Shown: positions 17,175-26,131 of the stretch, in pieces
Layout of the letters: every line of letters begins with the position of its first letter
Numbering within the stretch: the first letter of the stretch is position 1
Assembly: GCA_030152865.1 (NCBI GenBank)
Contig: JASLIW010000001.1
Location: forward strand, 1-37,291
Reading direction: 5' to 3'
From: Bacteroides sp.
GTDB lineage: Bacteria; Bacteroidota; Bacteroidia; Bacteroidales; Bacteroidaceae
Length of the DNA stretch: 37,291 nucleotides
Notes under the pieces: generated by a model
What the model was told of the DNA's origin: nothing
What the model saw: only the letters and a program-made list of their open reading frames with translations
The model's database searches: none
Program-made: the position numbers and the translations under genes

Positions 17175-18575
17175 TTGAGTACAAGCCGTATTAAAGATAG
17201 ATGCAATTTTGTCTAGATTACGCTGATGTAGAGAAATAAGATCTGCTTCTTTTTGACTAGAATTAATTTGGTGGTTTGCTGCCAAACTATTCTTAGCTAT
17301 CGACTTTCCATTAACGCTTAAATAAGCAGTCTTTATGGATGAAACGGTATAGGTAAAATCAACTTCTCCTAAGGGTATCACATCTATCTTTTCTATAAAG
17401 AGCTTTTTCTTACAAGAATAAAAACCTTTAGTTGTGAGAACTGAACGATTGAATACCAGTAGTGGTATTTCCTCTTCACTAAAAAAAAGCTCGTGCTTTT
17501 CTTTAAATGCTTGTATCTTTTTCCAAAAACATGTTCCCTTGTTCTTATCTATCAAAGCATAGGATAGCTGATTTTGATCCCAGCAAGCTATAAAGTAATC
17601 TAGCAAATGGGTCTCAGCTAATGGTTTTAAAATATACTTATTTAATAAGCTAATTGATTTTTCTTCTATTTGTGCATTCGAGCCATATTCCAATAGATAC
17701 GGACTTGACTTGGATTGATCAAAAAATAATTTTTCTATAGCATCAAGCAACTCTCCAAACTCACTATTGGGCCATATTTCAGACTGAGTAAAGAGTTTAG
17801 GATATGATTGAAGTAACTGATACAAGTGTCGAATAAAAGTGTTTTGATCCAATAAAAAAACATTTTGAGCGTGCTTGTTTTTTAAATCCGTGTAAACTTT
17901 GCCCAATAATACACTAGCCCAATATTGCTGCCATGAACCAAACTTATTTTGTAGAGATTGAGTTAGCTCTTCAAGCACAGTAGTTAACTTATCGGCTGAT
18001 AAGTAACCTATGGCATATGCCTTTTCAAGCACATCGTAAACACGATAATAATCATAACCGACAAAAGGATAAGGATAAGCCAGCTGAATCAGTGAAGAGT
18101 AGCGCTCAGAAAATGCCATAAAGCTCGAGCATATTTCTGTATCTTCTAAAAAGCAAGTCAACTGATTTTCAATAGATGAGACAATAAATTCTTCTTCCTC
18201 CTGCTCATAAGATTTAAAGTTTACCCTTAGCTTATCAAGTACGTATGTATCTGTTATTTCTAGCTCAGAGAGGGTTTTAGATGCCACTTGTCTAAAGTCT
18301 AGCCCTCTATTTAATAGTAAGTCATAAAGAATAGAAAAGAAAGGATGGAGGTATAAGCCGTTACTAAGTAGCTCCTCAATAGCCATGAGTGTACTTTCTT
18401 CATCAGTTATTTCATAGTTGTTCTCCAAACCCTTCTGCACCATCAGCTTTGTAGCCGAGTCTGTTATTAAGTTGACCTCAGTAAAGTCATTTAAAATAGA
18501 CTCTAAGCTCTTTTCTTGCCCACGATTAGCATCATACCTATGGACAGAGCAAAATAATATATTTTTATTCTTCAT
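17148..18575 (-). CDS. Hypothetical protein with DUF1266-like domain
   Basis: A 475-aa soluble protein with no signal peptide or membrane helix. Residues about 172-232 (segments YDYYRVYDVLEKAYAIGYLS, then LTQSLQNKFGSWQQYWASVL, then LGKVY) match the pattern I recall for DUF1266: an aromatic-rich helix, a GYLS turn, F-x-SW and a closing LLGK. The N-terminal 130 residues are helical and rich in Glu, with a run EQEEEE at 124-129. The C-terminal part (about 340-475) has a beta-rich stretch, YSCKKKLFIEKIDVIPLGEV, that could be a small PH-like domain, and a helical tail. I do not know its function. It is transcribed towards, and overlaps by 27 bp, the CD225-like gene. Upstream is a 419-bp gene-free region with a perfect dyad at 18646-18665. 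The DUF assignment is moderate. Confidence 0.65.
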   Translation of the reverse strand: MKNKNILFCSVHRYDANRGQEKSLESILNDFTEVNLITDSATKLMVQKGLENNYEITDEESTLMAIEELLSNGLYLHPFFSILYDLLLNRGLDFRQVASKTLSELEITDTYVLDKLRVNFKSYEQEEEEFIVSSIENQLTCFLEDTEICSSFMAFSERYSSLIQLAYPYPFVGYDYYRVYDVLEKAYAIGYLSADKLTTVLEELTQSLQNKFGSWQQYWASVLLGKVYTDLKNKHAQNVFLLDQNTFIRHLYQLLQSYPKLFTQSEIWPNSEFGELLDAIEKLFFDQSKSSPYLLEYGSNAQIEEKSISLLNKYILKPLAETHLLDYFIACWDQNQLSYALIDKNKGTCFWKKIQAFKEKHELFFSEEEIPLLVFNRSVLTTKGFYSCKKKLFIEKIDVIPLGEVDFTYTVSSIKTAYLSVNGKSIAKNSLAANHQINSSQKEADLISLHQRNLDKIASIFNTACTQLASRKSSH

Positions 18576-18994
18576 CGCTTTTTAGTACTATTACTTATAT
18601 AAACAGTCATTCTTAAGACACACTAACATCTAGCAGATACTTTTTAGATATACTAAAGTATATCTTGTTAGGAGTCACTTTATACTAAGTTATAATAATT
18701 CAATAAAAAAACCTTGATTTTCTTCATAATATCTTATTCATTATGAACTATACGCTTAATTTTTCTAATCTGTAGAGATAATAAAACTCAGGTAGAGACT
18801 GTTTCCCTGCTCATCTATAACTGTTAACTGGTATTTTCTTCTAGTAGGAGTAAAGTATTTGTTGAGAGGTAGTATTGACTCTTTCTCTTTTTAGAAACAT
18901 AAAATATCTTATTCTAAGTGAATACTTACACCTAATATTCTGGAGTATCTTAATAATTATGCGTAATTGCAGGTAAGAGGCATTGAAAATACAG
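18576..18994. other. Gene-free region upstream of the DUF1266-like gene
   Basis: About 419 bp, AT-rich, between two minus-strand genes. I see one perfect dyad (18646-18665) but no convincing coding frame, tRNA, terminator or exact -7 box on the minus strand. It could hold a small RNA or decayed sequence; nothing shows this. Confidence 0.4.
18646..18665. promoter_or_regulatory. Perfect 9+2+9 dyad, possible operator
   Basis: AGATATACT and AGTATATCT are exact inverted repeats separated by AA. The dyad lies 71-90 bp upstream of the DUF1266-like ATG. The spacing is too small for an RNA hairpin loop to close all base pairs and there is no T run, so a protein-binding operator is more likely than a terminator. 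No known regulator motif is recognised. Confidence 0.35.
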
Positions 18995-19642
18995 CTAGTT
19001 AATTTGAATGGGTTCACCTAAAAAACGAGCTTGTTTGTTGGATAAAAGATCAATATAAACCTTGACACGGGCTAAGACTTCACGCATTTGCACTTTCAAA
19101 CCTTGCGAAGCTTTAACATCATAAGCATTAAATCCAATCACATCTAAATCATAGGCCCAAGCTAGAAAAACAGCCCGCTCATTATGAAATCGCTGTGATA
19201 TAACTGTAAACTGTGTTTCTTGGAAGACTTCTTTCATACGCACCATGGAGTCTAAGGTACGGAAACCTGCAGCATCCATATAGAGATGCTCTGCTTTTAC
19301 TCCTCTTGCTATTAGGGCTTTCTTCATATCTAGAGGCTCATTGTAGTAGATATCTCCATTATCACCACTAATAACCAAACGATCTACCTTAGCGGCATGA
19401 TAGAGCTTCGCAGCTGCATCCATACGATATTCAAAGAAAGGGTTAGGAGTACCTGTTCGGAGCTTCTTTGAGGTACCTAAAACTACTCCAACTCGATTGT
19501 AGGGTATTTCATCCACCGAAGAATAGAGTCTATCTCGAGTGAATAAAAGTATAGATAGATAAGAGAAGCCTACTACAACTAAGAACAAAAGACTTAAGAT
19601 GAGTAGGCTTCTCCCTATAAATTTAGTGTACTTCTTCATCAA
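18995..19642 (-). CDS. SanA/YdcF-like DUF218 membrane-anchored protein
   Basis: A 215-aa protein of the SanA type, named for envelope-related vancomycin sensitivity in enterobacteria; its biochemical activity is not settled. One N-terminal membrane helix (about 12-34) is followed by a DUF218 domain: GVVLGTSKKL (52-61), FFEYRMDAAAKLYHA, LVISGDNGD (about 90-98), the RTLDSMVRM region and a late VISQRFHNERAVFLA. The opening codons overlap the last 20 bp of the efflux outer-membrane-factor gene, so it is translated as the last gene of the efflux operon. A role in envelope integrity next to an efflux pump fits but is inference. The start could be either of the two adjacent Met codons. Confidence 0.88.
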   Translation of the reverse strand: MMKKYTKFIGRSLLILSLLFLVVVGFSYLSILLFTRDRLYSSVDEIPYNRVGVVLGTSKKLRTGTPNPFFEYRMDAAAKLYHAAKVDRLVISGDNGDIYYNEPLDMKKALIARGVKAEHLYMDAAGFRTLDSMVRMKEVFQETQFTVISQRFHNERAVFLAWAYDLDVIGFNAYDVKASQGLKVQMREVLARVKVYIDLLSNKQARFLGEPIQIN

Positions 19643-20990
19643 GTGTTAACTGACCTGAGGCTTTTAAATAATTCGTTTCGTTCAACCTGAGCTGTGCCTT
19701 AGCTTTCACATTTTCAGCCCAAGCTTTTTGCCAGAGAGTTTGCGCTTCAAGATGCTCTGTTAAGGTTTCTAAGCCAACTTCAAATTGATCTGTACTTGTC
19801 TTTAAGTTTTCTTCAGCCTGTGCCAAAGATTCAGTAGTCATTTCTACTTCAAGTTTCGATTCATCAACTTGATTTAAAGCCATGGTCATTTCCAAAAGCA
19901 TTTTCTCAGAGGCATCCTCACGCTGCAATAGTGCTATTTGGCGCTCTGCTTTCTTGGAACGCACACGGCTAAGCCCTTCTCCCCACTGGAACAGTGGAAC
20001 TTTCACTGAAAACAAAGCAGAGAAAGAACCTCCTTTGAACATTTTATTTTTATTGAAGGTCAAAGCATCGTAGTAATTCCATCCTCCTACTACACCTATT
20101 TGAGGCAGATAATCACTGCGTGTCAAGCGTACTTCTTGGTGTTTTAAATCTAGTTGCTTGGTCAGAAGTTGGTATTCTGGACGAAGTGTTACATCCTCTA
20201 CTTCTACCAGATCAAGGGGGCTTAGGTCTAGAGCACCTTCAGCTATTGAGATATCATCTAGTAGTGATACACCTATGACATGACAAAGATTCATTTTGGC
20301 TAAACGTACTGCGTTCTCGGCTCTACGCAACTGCAATTTTGCTTCATTGAGTTTTACCTGTACCTTGAGAATCTCATTGCGAGAAACCATACCTACCTCA
20401 AAAGCATTTTGGACATCTTGTAGCAAATGTTCTACTACTTTTTTGTAGTGCTCTGCAACTGTTTGCAACTCTTGCACCTTTAAAAGAGTCCAATAGGCCT
20501 TATCTGTTTCATAAACCACCTCAGTGTTTGTTAGGTTGCGGTTTAAGAAAGACATCTCTTTTCCTAGTTTTGCCATCTTATAAGCTGAGCTTATTTTCCC
20601 ACCCATATAGATGGGCTGTGCTAGATTAACACCAGCAAACCAACTTTTATTTAATCCAAACTCTAAAGGGATATCTGGAGTCATTATGAAATCTCCTGTT
20701 GGAGTAGGAACTCCTTGACTAAGACCTAAAGTAGGTATTTGCATCGACGGAATTACCTCTTTAGCCTTTTTGGAGTTAAATAAGTAATTTCCCTGAGCTG
20801 TCAAATGAGGGAAGAACTTAGCACGGTAGCTTATTACATCTTGTGATGCTTTATCTATTTGCATCAGAGATATTCTGTTCTGTTTGTTGTGTTCTAGAGC
20901 CATTTCTCTACATTCAGCTAGGGTTAAATTTTGCTGAGCATAAAGAACACTCCCTATAAACAAGAATAAACAAGTATATATATGTTTCAT
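19623..20990 (-). CDS. TolC-family outer-membrane efflux factor
   Basis: Forms the outer-membrane channel and periplasmic tunnel of the tripartite pump. I place the start at the ATG 20988-20990, giving 455 aa, because it begins a clean signal peptide (MKHIYTCLFLFIGSVLYAQQ), sits 10 nt after the pump stop and has AAGGA-like purines just upstream. An upstream in-frame ATG at 21035 would lie inside the pump gene. Two OEP repeats with long coiled-coil helices are visible (TLAECREMALEHNKQ near the start, then VMVSRN-type turn GMVSRNEILKVQVKLNEA, and later FEVGLETLTEHLEAQ). The final codons overlap the SanA-like gene. Third gene of the efflux operon. Confidence 0.92.
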   Translation of the reverse strand: MKHIYTCLFLFIGSVLYAQQNLTLAECREMALEHNKQNRISLMQIDKASQDVISYRAKFFPHLTAQGNYLFNSKKAKEVIPSMQIPTLGLSQGVPTPTGDFIMTPDIPLEFGLNKSWFAGVNLAQPIYMGGKISSAYKMAKLGKEMSFLNRNLTNTEVVYETDKAYWTLLKVQELQTVAEHYKKVVEHLLQDVQNAFEVGMVSRNEILKVQVKLNEAKLQLRRAENAVRLAKMNLCHVIGVSLLDDISIAEGALDLSPLDLVEVEDVTLRPEYQLLTKQLDLKHQEVRLTRSDYLPQIGVVGGWNYYDALTFNKNKMFKGGSFSALFSVKVPLFQWGEGLSRVRSKKAERQIALLQREDASEKMLLEMTMALNQVDESKLEVEMTTESLAQAEENLKTSTDQFEVGLETLTEHLEAQTLWQKAWAENVKAKAQLRLNETNYLKASGQLTLDEEVH

Positions 20991-21000
20991 GATTGTATCC

Positions 21001-24000
21001 TTATTTTTCGATTTTAACCTTGAAGAATAAAGCATAGAGTATAGGTATAAAGATTAGTGTAATCAGTGTACCCACCAATAAACCACCCATAATGGTAACG
21101 GCTAGCGAACCAAACATATCGTCAGATAGTAATGGTATCATACCCAAAATGGTTGTCAACGATGCCATCATTACGGGTCGGAAACGGGAAGATGAGCTAT
21201 CAAGCAAGGCTTTGACAGGCTCTACTCCTTCGTCAATTTGCATAGTGATTTCATCCATTAAGACTATACCATTCTTTATCATCATACCTATTAATCCCAA
21301 GGCACCCACAATAGCCACAAAACCAAAATCCTTGCCCGATAAGAGCACACTAAATATAACTCCAATGGCTATAAGTGGCATACAGCAGAAGATGATAGCA
21401 GGCTTGCGGTAATCCTTAAATAAAAGAATAAGAATCGTAATCATTAAAATAATGGCCAGAGGGAAGCTACGGAATAAGTATTTCATACTTTCTGTACTTG
21501 CACTGTACTCTCCCTGCCACAATAAGGAGTAACCCGCTGGAAGCTCTATATTCTCAATATCCTCAAGAATAGCATTTCTAGCTTCATCTGCACTGACTCC
21601 GGGTATCGGATTGCATTGAGCTCTCATGGCACGTTCTCCATTAAAGCGGAGTATAAGTGGATCTTCCCATTCTACATCTATTCGTTCGGATGCTTGATTG
21701 AGTGGAACGGTTCGCAAAGCACCCTCCACGATATCCTCTTCTGAAACTGTTCCTGTAGCTAAGCCTTGAAGAGTGTTCATGCTGAGGTTCTTTACAGGAG
21801 GAATCAAACTAAAGACAGGTACATTATTCAATCCTTCGATAGGATTTCCTTTACTATCGGTGCTTTTAATATAAATATTCTTCTTTTGATCTCCTTGATA
21901 ATACGAGCCCACCGGTATGCCACCTGTAGCTGAAAGTAGAGATAGACCTATATCCTCACGAGTCAAACCTATACTTCGAGCTATGGGTTGGTTATATTTA
22001 ACCATCAAGACAGGCGTATCAGGCTCCCAGTCGTTGCGTACAAGCATCGTCTTGGGGTTTTCTTTCATTATGCGTTCTGCTTGCGTAGTTAAATCTTTGA
22101 GTACAGCTGGATCTGGTCCTGAAAACTGTGCCTCTATAGGGTAAGGCTGATACATTAAATTATACCTTTTTAGGCGTACATAAGCCTCTGGGTAATGTGC
22201 TGTTAGGTAGTTCTGTATCACCCACATGGAGTCAACCAAGTGTTTTGGAGATTGAAAGTCTACAATTAGCTCACCATAAGAAAGAGAGGGATTAGCAATA
22301 CTACGCACCAAGTTATATCGAGCTGGTGTACCACCCAATGCTGTGGTGACATGCTTTATTTCGTCTCGACCAAGTAAGTAGTCTTCTATTTCATCTAAAT
22401 CACTCTTTACACGCTCATTATTCACTCCCTCTGGAAGCTTATACTCTATGTACAGCTGGTCGTAATTCATATCAGGGAAGAATGATTGTGGGAGGAATCG
22501 ATAACAAAATACACTTAGTCCTACTAAACCTACTGCTATACCTATAGTCAGGGTTTTATGTTTCAATCCCCATAAAAGTACAGATCGTAATGCTTTGTAG
22601 TATTTTGAGTTAAAAGTGTCTTCTGTGCTTTGCTTAGGCTTTTTGAGCATCCAGCTTGCCATCAAAGGCACATGAGTTAAAGCTAAGATCCAGCTCAACA
22701 TAAGCGATACTGCCAACACAATAAATAAGTCACGAACATAAACACCAGCAGTATCTGGAGATAGGAAGATAGGGAAGAATGCCAATATAGCTATTAATGT
22801 AGCTCCTAGTAAAGGCATAGCTGTTTGCCTTCCGATAGCTGTCAGCGACTCACGCTTCTGCACTCCTTTTTGTTGAGCTACAAGTATGCCATCTACAATT
22901 ACGATGGCATTATCGACCAGCATTCCCATAGCTAAGATGAAGGCTGCTAGAGAAACACGTTGCAGTGTTCCATCAAACATATTAAGAATAAGGAAGGAAC
23001 CAAATACAATAACTACCAAGCTGGTACCTATAATCATACCACTGCGAATACCCATTGTAAACATGAGTACTACTACAACGATAATTACCGACTCAATTAA
23101 ATTGAGTAAGAAGGTATTAAGCGCATCAGTGACACGCTCAGCTTGGAAGAACACTTTATGAAAATCTATCCCTACAGGTATGCGTTCTTCCTTGAGTTCT
23201 TCTATTTTATCTTCTACGATCTTACCTAGCTTAGTGATGTCTGATTCACTGTTTGCGGCTATTGCAAGTCCATAGGCTGGCATTTTATCATACCGCATCT
23301 GATTCATAGATGGATCTTCAAAGTCCATATAGACTTTAGCAATGTCTTTTAGTCGTAGTTGATCATTTTCATGACCTTGTAATATGAGGTTGCTAATATC
23401 TTCTACGGTACGATATCTATCATCTACAGATACACGCAAACGATAATCTCCTGCTTCATAATAGCCAGAATATACAGTCTTGTTTTGACCATTTAAAGTT
23501 GTAATTACTTCGGCTGGGTGCACTCCCAAGTTGGCCATTCTCTCTTCCAGAAGCTCTATATTGATACACTCCTTTTGCTCACCAAATACCTCTACACTGG
23601 TGATACCATCTATGGCTTGCATCTCACGCTTCACCATATCCACATAACGTATCAATTCAGAATCTTCAATTCCGTCTGAAGTGACTGCATAAAACATACC
23701 ATACACATCACCGAAATCATCTTTGACCACAGAGTTGGCTGCTCCTGGCGGTAATTCTCGTTGTACATCAGCTACTTTACGTCGAAGAATATCCCAGTTT
23801 TGATCTACCTCCTCATCGGGTACAAGTTTTGAAAGCTCCACAGAGATCATGGATAAATCATTCATAGATCTACTCTTCACTTTCTCCACATTTTTCATGC
23901 TACGGATACTCTTCTCTAGTAAATCTGTAACTTCCAACTCCACTTGATGGGGAGAAGCTCCTGGGTAAGGAGTCACTACTATGGCTTCCTTTACTTTTAT

Positions 24001-24120
24001 TTCTGGGTCTTCAAGCTTACTCATATCGTAGAAAGCTATAGCACCACCTACTACTAAAATAGCTATAAGGAAACGAACTAAGTAGCGATTATCTAAAGCC
24101 CATTTTCCAAAATCGATCAT
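21001..24120 (-). CDS. RND-family (AcrB/HAE1-type) efflux pump
   Basis: Proton-driven inner-membrane exporter of the resistance-nodulation-division superfamily; 1039 aa, usual length. Twelve membrane helices in two halves (helix 1 at about 13-31, a cluster at 335-485, and the second cluster from about 865 onward) surround two large periplasmic domains. The porter opening TPYPGASPHQVELEVTDLLE is typical. In helix 4 the relay segment reads GMLVDNAIVIVDG: D403 is present, but the second Asp of AcrB-type D407/D408 is Asn (N404). The helix 10 Lys is present in GMMIKNGIVLMDEI. Substrates (drugs, dyes, metals or others) cannot be read from sequence. The start codon overlaps the adaptor stop as ATGA, so translation is coupled; the outer-membrane factor follows 10 nt after. 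Confidence 0.94.
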   Translation of the reverse strand: MIDFGKWALDNRYLVRFLIAILVVGGAIAFYDMSKLEDPEIKVKEAIVVTPYPGASPHQVELEVTDLLEKSIRSMKNVEKVKSRSMNDLSMISVELSKLVPDEEVDQNWDILRRKVADVQRELPPGAANSVVKDDFGDVYGMFYAVTSDGIEDSELIRYVDMVKREMQAIDGITSVEVFGEQKECINIELLEERMANLGVHPAEVITTLNGQNKTVYSGYYEAGDYRLRVSVDDRYRTVEDISNLILQGHENDQLRLKDIAKVYMDFEDPSMNQMRYDKMPAYGLAIAANSESDITKLGKIVEDKIEELKEERIPVGIDFHKVFFQAERVTDALNTFLLNLIESVIIVVVVLMFTMGIRSGMIIGTSLVVIVFGSFLILNMFDGTLQRVSLAAFILAMGMLVDNAIVIVDGILVAQQKGVQKRESLTAIGRQTAMPLLGATLIAILAFFPIFLSPDTAGVYVRDLFIVLAVSLMLSWILALTHVPLMASWMLKKPKQSTEDTFNSKYYKALRSVLLWGLKHKTLTIGIAVGLVGLSVFCYRFLPQSFFPDMNYDQLYIEYKLPEGVNNERVKSDLDEIEDYLLGRDEIKHVTTALGGTPARYNLVRSIANPSLSYGELIVDFQSPKHLVDSMWVIQNYLTAHYPEAYVRLKRYNLMYQPYPIEAQFSGPDPAVLKDLTTQAERIMKENPKTMLVRNDWEPDTPVLMVKYNQPIARSIGLTREDIGLSLLSATGGIPVGSYYQGDQKKNIYIKSTDSKGNPIEGLNNVPVFSLIPPVKNLSMNTLQGLATGTVSEEDIVEGALRTVPLNQASERIDVEWEDPLILRFNGERAMRAQCNPIPGVSADEARNAILEDIENIELPAGYSLLWQGEYSASTESMKYLFRSFPLAIILMITILILLFKDYRKPAIIFCCMPLIAIGVIFSVLLSGKDFGFVAIVGALGLIGMMIKNGIVLMDEITMQIDEGVEPVKALLDSSSSRFRPVMMASLTTILGMIPLLSDDMFGSLAVTIMGGLLVGTLITLIFIPILYALFFKVKIEK

Positions 24121-25202
24121 AGCAACCCTCCAATATTCGTTTTGGTTTTAGCTGGCAAAGGAACAACCTTTGTGCCTTCTTTTAAACTATGCACACCAGC
24201 TACAACAATCTGTTCACCTACTTTCAAACCTTGAGAAACTATAGTCATTCCATCACGCTGAATATCCTCTAACTCAACAGTGCGAGCAGATATGGTTTGC
24301 GTATTTGCATTGTAAATCCAAACAGTAGCCTCGCCTACATCATTATTAAAGACAGCGGATAAAGGAATAAGAGTTAAATCTGATTCTTTTGTTTTTTTAT
24401 TAATGCGTACAGTAGCTGTCATACCTGGGGTAGGCATTCGCTCACTCTCTGTTTTAAGAAAAGTAAAGCGCATGGTGTACAATTGATTAAGATTTGCTTT
24501 GTGGGTAATCCCTGAAAGCTTAAGTGGAAAAACCTCATCGGGAAATAAATCTACTGAGCAACTAAATGTATCAAATTGCTCACGCTCATAATACTCTGCA
24601 GAAGGGATGTTTATTTCCACCTCTGGCATTCCATTATTTATCATAGAAACAACAGCCATACCAGCTGCAATAGTTTCATCTTTATCGTAGTATTTCTTTT
24701 GGATATAACCATCATAGGGCGCTACAAGTTTTGTGTCTTTTAGCGCATCCCTATGTGCATTTAACTTAGCCGTAATTTGTTCCAAGCCGTATTTAGCTTT
24801 TTCGTAATCATTCTTGGATACACTCTGCTTTTCGTAGAGAGCCATGATACGTTCAGCTTCTCCCTTAATGCGTTCATATTCTGCCTCAGTAGCTTTGAGC
24901 TGTGTTCTATAATCTCGTGGATCTATCTCGGCAAGAACTTGGCCCTTACGAACAGTGCTTCCTACATCAACATAAACATGAAGTAGGGTTCCTGATACCC
25001 TAAAAGCAAGATTTACATCTGAAGATGCTTTAATTTTACCTGGATAGGTTACTGAGAGTTGACTCGTATAGGGCTTTACTGAATCAATCTTAACGGTTAG
25101 AGTCCGATCTATTTCTGTCTTTTTACCTGAAGAACAGCCCCAAAGTAAAAAAGTTCCTATCACCATGTAAAGAGGAACTAATAAAATCTTTCTAATCTGC
25201 AT
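24117..25202 (-). CDS. RND efflux periplasmic adaptor (membrane fusion protein), lipoprotein
   Basis: HlyD/AcrA-type adaptor joining the pump to the outer-membrane channel; 361 aa. A lipoprotein signal has lipobox LWGC with C23. The lipoyl/barrel-sandwich halves are SGTLLHVYVDVGSTVRKGQ and LVAPYDGYIQKKYYDKDETI, split by a helical hairpin (about 110-165), followed by a beta-barrel (about 190-270) and a membrane-proximal region ending at about 350. It overlaps the pump gene by 4 bp. It begins only 45 bp after the ATP synthase gamma-subunit gene, on the same strand, and I found no terminator and no TAnnTTTG box in the gap, so read-through from the atp operon is possible. No TetR- or MarR-type regulator is adjacent. 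Confidence 0.93.
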   Translation of the reverse strand: MQIRKILLVPLYMVIGTFLLWGCSSGKKTEIDRTLTVKIDSVKPYTSQLSVTYPGKIKASSDVNLAFRVSGTLLHVYVDVGSTVRKGQVLAEIDPRDYRTQLKATEAEYERIKGEAERIMALYEKQSVSKNDYEKAKYGLEQITAKLNAHRDALKDTKLVAPYDGYIQKKYYDKDETIAAGMAVVSMINNGMPEVEINIPSAEYYEREQFDTFSCSVDLFPDEVFPLKLSGITHKANLNQLYTMRFTFLKTESERMPTPGMTATVRINKKTKESDLTLIPLSAVFNNDVGEATVWIYNANTQTISARTVELEDIQRDGMTIVSQGLKVGEQIVVAGVHSLKEGTKVVPLPAKTKTNIGGLL

Positions 25203-25247
25203 TATACTTATATCTATTGAAATTGTTAATAATTTAAATATCTATTC

Positions 25248-26120
25248 CTACCTCATACTACCACCTACAATATCAAGAAGCTCATTTGTAATAGCTTGTT
25301 GTCTAGATTTATTATATTGAATGGTCAAATCTTGTATCAGCTCATTGGCGTTGTCTGTTGCAATCTGCATAGCCATAGAACGTGCTGCATGCTCTGCAGC
25401 ATTAGAATCGACCAAGACTGAAAACAACTTTTGACTTAAAACCTTAGGCAACAAGTCAATGATTAATTCTTCCTCTGAAGGTTCAACAATATAATCAATA
25501 TTCACCTGATTGCTGTCATTTATATTCTTAAATTTTGATAGTTCAAGAGGTAAATAATTTTCCACTAAAAGTTGTTGGGATGACAACGATTTAAAATGAT
25601 GGTATATCAGCACTATTCGATCTATATCATGATTTAAATAGAGATTAATCAATTCGTACGCTAGTTTTCTTGTTTGTTTATAACTTGGTTTTTCAACTAA
25701 TGTTTGAAAAGATTCTTCAAATGTATAAGCTTTTTTCTTGATAAATTCTTCTACCTTCTTTCCTAGGGGGTAAACTAAGATATTTTCCTTACCTAAGTGC
25801 TGATAATTTTCTAGCTGTTGTGATAGCTCTTTGAGTACACTTACATTATAGGAGCCACAGAGGGCTGTATTAGAAGCTATAGCTAAGATTGCTACCCTTT
25901 TTACTTCTCTTTCTTCTACAAAAGGGGATTCGATTGCTATAGAAGAGCTCAGTAGCTTCCCTACAATCTCATTAAGCTTGTTTTGGTAAGTAATCATACC
26001 TGCGATAATTCCTTCCACCTTAGTTAGCTTTGAAGAGGCTACTAAGTGCATGGCCGAAGTGATTTTCCGCGTATTCTTAACTGAGTTAATTCTATTCTTT
26101 ACTTCCCGTAATGATCCCAT
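25248..26120 (-). CDS. atpG: ATP synthase F1 subunit gamma
   Basis: Central rotor shaft that couples c-ring rotation to catalysis in the alpha3beta3 head. It has 290 aa; both diagnostic ends are present: MGSLREVKNRINSVKNTRKI at the N-terminal helix with the MHLVASSKL segment, and YNKSRQQAITNELLDIVGG at the C-terminal helix. It is the last gene of the ATP synthase operon, 11 bp after atpA, and lies 45 bp ahead of the efflux adaptor gene. Identification is firm. Confidence 0.97.
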   Translation of the reverse strand: MGSLREVKNRINSVKNTRKITSAMHLVASSKLTKVEGIIAGMITYQNKLNEIVGKLLSSSIAIESPFVEEREVKRVAILAIASNTALCGSYNVSVLKELSQQLENYQHLGKENILVYPLGKKVEEFIKKKAYTFEESFQTLVEKPSYKQTRKLAYELINLYLNHDIDRIVLIYHHFKSLSSQQLLVENYLPLELSKFKNINDSNQVNIDYIVEPSEEELIIDLLPKVLSQKLFSVLVDSNAAEHAARSMAMQIATDNANELIQDLTIQYNKSRQQAITNELLDIVGGSMR

Positions 26121-26131
26121 AATAGTCTTAT

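Noticed and set aside
18576..18994. A decayed gene or small RNA in the gap before the DUF1266-like gene
   Set aside because: No frame with family similarity, no terminator-bounded transcript and no tRNA-like fold could be seen; recorded only as a gene-free region.
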